From assembly GCA_043228905.1 (NCBI GenBank), contig JBHGNT010000011.1, forward strand, positions 5,270,001 to 5,334,000: DNA of 64,000 nt, in the 5' to 3' direction. This document shows positions 61,034 through 64,000 of this stretch, one piece after another. A model generated the notes under the pieces. It was not told where the DNA came from. It worked only from the letters and a program-made list of their open reading frames with translations, and made no database searches. Each line of letters opens with the position of its first letter. The stretch's first letter is position 1. Position numbers and translations under genes: made by a program. The stretch comes from Azolla caroliniana (taxonomy: Eukaryota; Polypodiophyta).

Positions 61034-61265
61034 ATGATCTTTATAATGCAATAGGTAAGACTCTATTAAAAGGATCATTTTTCTCTTCTCGTTCTTTTAA
61101 TAAAAGCAGAATGTGTTAAAACATGACAATACAAAAAATACCTTTGTTAATGATCTTTATAATGCAATAGGTAAGACTCTGTTAAAAGGATCATTTTTCT
61201 CTTCTCGTTCTTTTAATAAAAGTAGAATGTGTTAAAACATGACAATACAAAAAATGCCTTTGTTG
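61034..61265. repeat. 116-bp tandem duplication
   Basis: 61034-61149 (ATGATCTTTATAATGCAATA ... CCTTTGTTA) is repeated at 61150-61265 with only about three differences. It is a young duplication in non-coding DNA. Confidence 0.9.
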
Positions 61266-61285
61266 TCTCTGTAATTTTGAGGCTC

Positions 61286-62362
61286 TTATGGCAAGGTAAA
61301 CCCTCGAAGTTGTGTTATAAGAATAGATAGAATAAGATTATCTCGGAATAGCAAACCATCTTGTATGGTGAAATGGTCAAGGTCCATCCGTTTGGGTGTC
61401 GTGGAGGGGTTTTGCAGACTATCTTGAATCTCATTGGCGAACGCATCGGTTGTGGATGCATCGGTGATGTATTGGAGTAAGGAATCATCGTGCAACATAC
61501 AAGTGGCAAAAAGATGCAATTGGTTGGGTTTCAACAAACAGCGAGATTGTTGAGGATGAGCAGCATCCACGAGGTAGATTGCAAGTTCGGCTCAATGAGT
61601 AAGGGCATCGGCCTTCCCATGTTGGCCACCAAGTCGAAATACGATCTAAAAAACATAGTCAACGAGAAATGTCGACCAACAGGCCTGCCTTCGATTCAAA
61701 GTATGAGTGGTGGAAAAATAAACTAAATTCTTATGGTCAGTTAATACTTGGACACGGTGTTGTGTGTCATTCTTCAAAGGTAGCAACGATAGCAGCAAGC
61801 TCCTTGTCATATATTGGATAATTGGTTTCGGACGTCGTGAATTTGCAGGAGTAGTAAGCCACTCAGTGCATTATGTTGGTGTCGTCAACCTGGGATACGA
61901 TGGCACCAATTGCGAAGTCAGAGGCATCGGTATCCACTTGGAAGGGTCCTGTGGGGTTGGCATATAGAAGCACGAGGGCAGTGATGAATGCGTGTTTGAG
62001 TGAGTCGAACGCATTTTGTACCGCCAAGGTCCATAAAAAGGGAGTACCTTTGTGGGTGAGGGTGATAAAAGGGTGGGCTAGGGTGGAAAACCCCTTGATG
62101 AAGCAACAATAAATATTTGTGAAGCCGAGGAAGGATTGCACATCTTTAAGTCGACTTGGAGTCGCCCACTCCCGAATGACTGAGACCTTTGTATCCATCA
62201 TGATTCCACTAGGCGAGATGATGTAGCCCAAGAATTCAATCGAGGTATGGTCGAACTCGCATTTCTCACTTTTGGCATAAAGTCCATTGTCGTGAAGATT
62301 CCGAGCCATGGTGAGAAACTGGGGAGAAACGGGAGAATCGGCAAAGTGCATCGTGTGCACTC
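61286..62362 (-). pseudogene. Ty3/gypsy RT end, RNase H and integrase entry, fragment
   Basis: Minus-strand order is ARNLHDNGLYAKSEKCEFDHTSIEFLGYIIS, WATPSRLKDVQSFLGFTNIYCCFIKGFS, AVQNAFDSLKHAF and RNase H FQVDTDASDFAIGAIVSQ. A degraded middle follows ([20 protein letters not shown]), then LLQYITDASTTDAF and MDLDHFTIQDGLLFRDN. Catalytic YLDD is just outside the surviving part. It belongs to a different gypsy lineage from those at 9398 and 55891, judging by the RNase H motif. Confidence 0.75.
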
Positions 62363-62368
62363 ACCCTT

Positions 62369-62600
62369 GTTAAAACGTGTGAATAATAGGGGTGCCTTAA
62401 TGGCGCCGAGTAGGAGTTAATTTGGGACAAAGAATCCCTTGTAAGTCGGGATTTATCCCACATAGTCACGCGACCTTCACCTTGTTCTATAAAAGGGAGG
62501 GCGCGCCCCTTGTGAAGGGGTTCCTCATTTTGGAGGTTCCATAGGTTCAATTTTGTGTTAATAAACTTATGTGTATAACGTCTATTTTTGTCTTCTCTTC
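62369..62600 (+). mobile_element. LTR-like sequence with TATA box and poly(A) signal
   Basis: TGTTAAAACGTGTGAATAAT at 62369 is a plausible LTR start next to the gypsy fragment. TATAAAAG lies at 62488-62495, a GGGCGCGCCC palindrome at 62499-62508 and AATAAA at 62560-62565. A TATA box about 70 bp from a polyadenylation signal is typical of a compact LTR. The right end is unknown. Confidence 0.45.
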
Positions 62601-64000
62601 ATCTTGGTATGTGTGTGCGTTGTCTCTTTTTTTTTCTATTAGGGTTTCGGTGTCATTTGTGTGCATGAGTAGGTGGTACATTCGGTTGTGGCAAGTGGCG
62701 TGCAGACTGTCTATGCCTTTCCTGAGCCTCTACTTGTTGGCTCTCAGCACTCCCCGGTCCGGCATGTCTACGAGTGTGGGTGTAGATGTTGGCTTTTGTC
62801 GCTTATGCAAAGCCCGCACGCTAGGTGATCGTTCTGGAAGAGGTGAGTCCGCATGCAAACCCCACTCGGTTTAGCGAGCCCGTGTGCTCCCTAAAGGCGG
62901 CTTGGCACAGGAGGCGGTCGTTCTGGAAGAGGTGAGTCCTCCACGAGGGTCCCGTTGCGCGGACGAGCCCGAGAGCTCCCTGACCGACTCTAGGATGCAG
63001 GCTCCCTCTTCCTCTCCATGTGGAACTGGCATTGCAGCGAGCACTGCGTGTGTCGGTGTGTGTGTGTCTCCGGTTAGCGTAGGGTCCGAGAGCGGGTGCA
63101 TGTGTGGTCGTCGGTGTAGAGGTGCCGGTTGTAACCGGGTGTGTATATGGGTGTGTGCGTGTGTGCGGGCGCGGTTAACCGGGCTATGTCGTGTGCCTCT
63201 TTTGGGCCCCTTGTACGTACAGGCGAAGAGGGGCGACAAGGATGAGGACGCGCTCTCTCGCTTCTCGTGCAGTTACTGGTCGCGTCCGAAGAGTACTCGG
63301 GATCAAACCGGCCGGCAACACGGCAGGCCCGGAGGATTCAGGTCCCCGGTAACTCCTCCCCTCCTGGTCCATGACCCTGGTGGTCCCGCCCGTATTCGAC
63401 ATGCCGGCAAGGATTAGTGTGACATATTTGGTACACCTAACGTGAAGGGCGGCAAGGGAGGATGGAGTTCGAGGTTGAAGACTTCGAAGAGGAGAGTCGA
63501 GAAGCGGCGCATCGAGATGGGCGAGGTCAAAGATGTTGACCGCTACAACAGGGACGGAGTCCCACAAGTTTCGTCGAAGGCTTGACTGTCCAGCATAAAG
63601 AGGAGGAGCTCTGAGCAGCTCACAAAGCGTGGTCACCCCGAAGCAGAACGAAGGTGGTGTGCGACTGCACGACATCACAGCGGGAAAGGGGCGCGCGGAC
63701 GAGACGGACGTGGTCGAGCCGGAGGCCAAGCGGGGCATGACGGTGCCGATACGGGAGAGGGTGCGCCCTCTTTTACATGGGGAGAAAGATCGACCGGGCG
63801 AAGGTCAGTAAACGAAAGGAAGATGATCAAGTGTACAGAACGAGTCTGGCAGGATCGGCATCGAAGCCGAAACTCCAGACATTGGAGAATCAAGCCTAGG
63901 CGAGGCTTGATTGATCATAGAGCGGATGCTTTCCACCGACACTACCAAAAGAGTCGGTGGCCCCAGACGAGTCATCGGGAGTCATTTCCAAATCGGTATC
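62600..64000. other. GC-rich region without recognised gene
   Basis: From about 62700 the sequence becomes GC- and CpG-rich, unlike the rest of the window. It holds an imperfect tandem repeat at 62827-63005 (GTCGTTCTGGAAGAGGTGAG, period about 89 bp) and a TGTG-rich stretch at 63045-63165. Open frames exist on both strands (177 codons at 62884-63417 plus, 184 at 63184-63738 minus), but neither shows a domain; high GC alone explains long frames. An 8-bp inverted repeat lies at 63890-63910 (TCAAGCCT-N5-AGGCTTGA). Confidence 0.45.
62827..63005. repeat. Two diverged tandem units of about 89 bp
   Basis: GATCGTTCTGGAAGAGGTGA at 62827 and GGTCGTTCTGGAAGAGGTGA at 62916 begin units that also share GAGTCC, CGAGCCCG and GCTCCCT in order. 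Similarity is about 65 percent overall. Confidence 0.55.

Noticed and set aside
63395-63412. Possible family E LTR start, because minus strand TGTCGAATACGGG also begins the LTR at 43971
   Set aside because: The match stops after 13 bases and no purine tract precedes it; probably chance.
62884-63738. Two overlapping frames of 177 and 184 codons on opposite strands
   Set aside because: High GC lengthens frames by chance; neither has a recognised domain, and both cross tandem and TG-rich repeats.

Overview
The window is nuclear DNA of a land plant. The evidence is plant-type Ty1/copia elements primed from the initiator-methionine tRNA (TGGTATCAGAGC sites), chromodomain-bearing Ty3/gypsy elements, GT-AG introns, and one spliced SWEET sugar-transporter gene with the six-exon layout known from land plants. 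The species cannot be fixed from sequence alone. Roughly three quarters of the window is retrotransposon sequence, most of it decayed and nested.

Layout. 1-139 (-): start of a gag-like coiled-coil protein running off the left edge. 905-3268 (+): LINE reverse transcriptase half, one frame with four stops. 3418-3697 (-): gypsy scrap. 3690-7774 (+): decayed copia of 'family B', holding an LTR of another family at 5030-5465. 7775-9400 (-): RT-RNase H and 3' LTR of copia 'family A-prime'. 9398-14594 (+): gypsy element with LTR, long leader with tandem hairpins, gag, protease, RT and RNase H, cut before the integrase. 14595-23646 (+): composite copia 'family A' with two pol units between one pair of LTRs. 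23647-25000 (-): protease-integrase part of family A-prime. 25005-25996 plus 31831-34360 (-): copia 'family C', split by a complete family B element (25997-31830, -) with a TTCTT target duplication.

34361-43540 is a quieter island. It carries the only host gene recognised, a SWEET transporter on the minus strand (38083-40929, 259 codons plus stop) with a plausible TATA box and CT-rich leader upstream. The rest of the island is AT-rich non-coding DNA with small tandem duplications.

43540-47623 (-): decayed copia 'family E'. 47624-55890 (+): copia 'family D', interrupted by a solo LTR (51969-52670, CCATC target duplication) and by a deleted family C element (53022-55386). 55891-59641 (+): chromodomain gypsy element with 3' LTR. 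59690-60247 (+): LINE endonuclease fragment. 60248-61285: LTR-like scrap and a 116-bp tandem duplication. 61286-62362 (-): gypsy RT-RNase H scrap. 62369 onward: LTR-like promoter and poly(A) signal, then GC-rich DNA with no recognised gene to the right edge.

The retroelement genes do not work together as a pathway; they record repeated insertion, deletion and recombination. The least ordinary structures are the double-pol composite element, the 54-bp in-frame minisatellite in its LTRs, the hairpin array in the gypsy leader, and the second polypurine tract plus coding-looking extension of family B. I found no evidence for a new defence or metabolic system.
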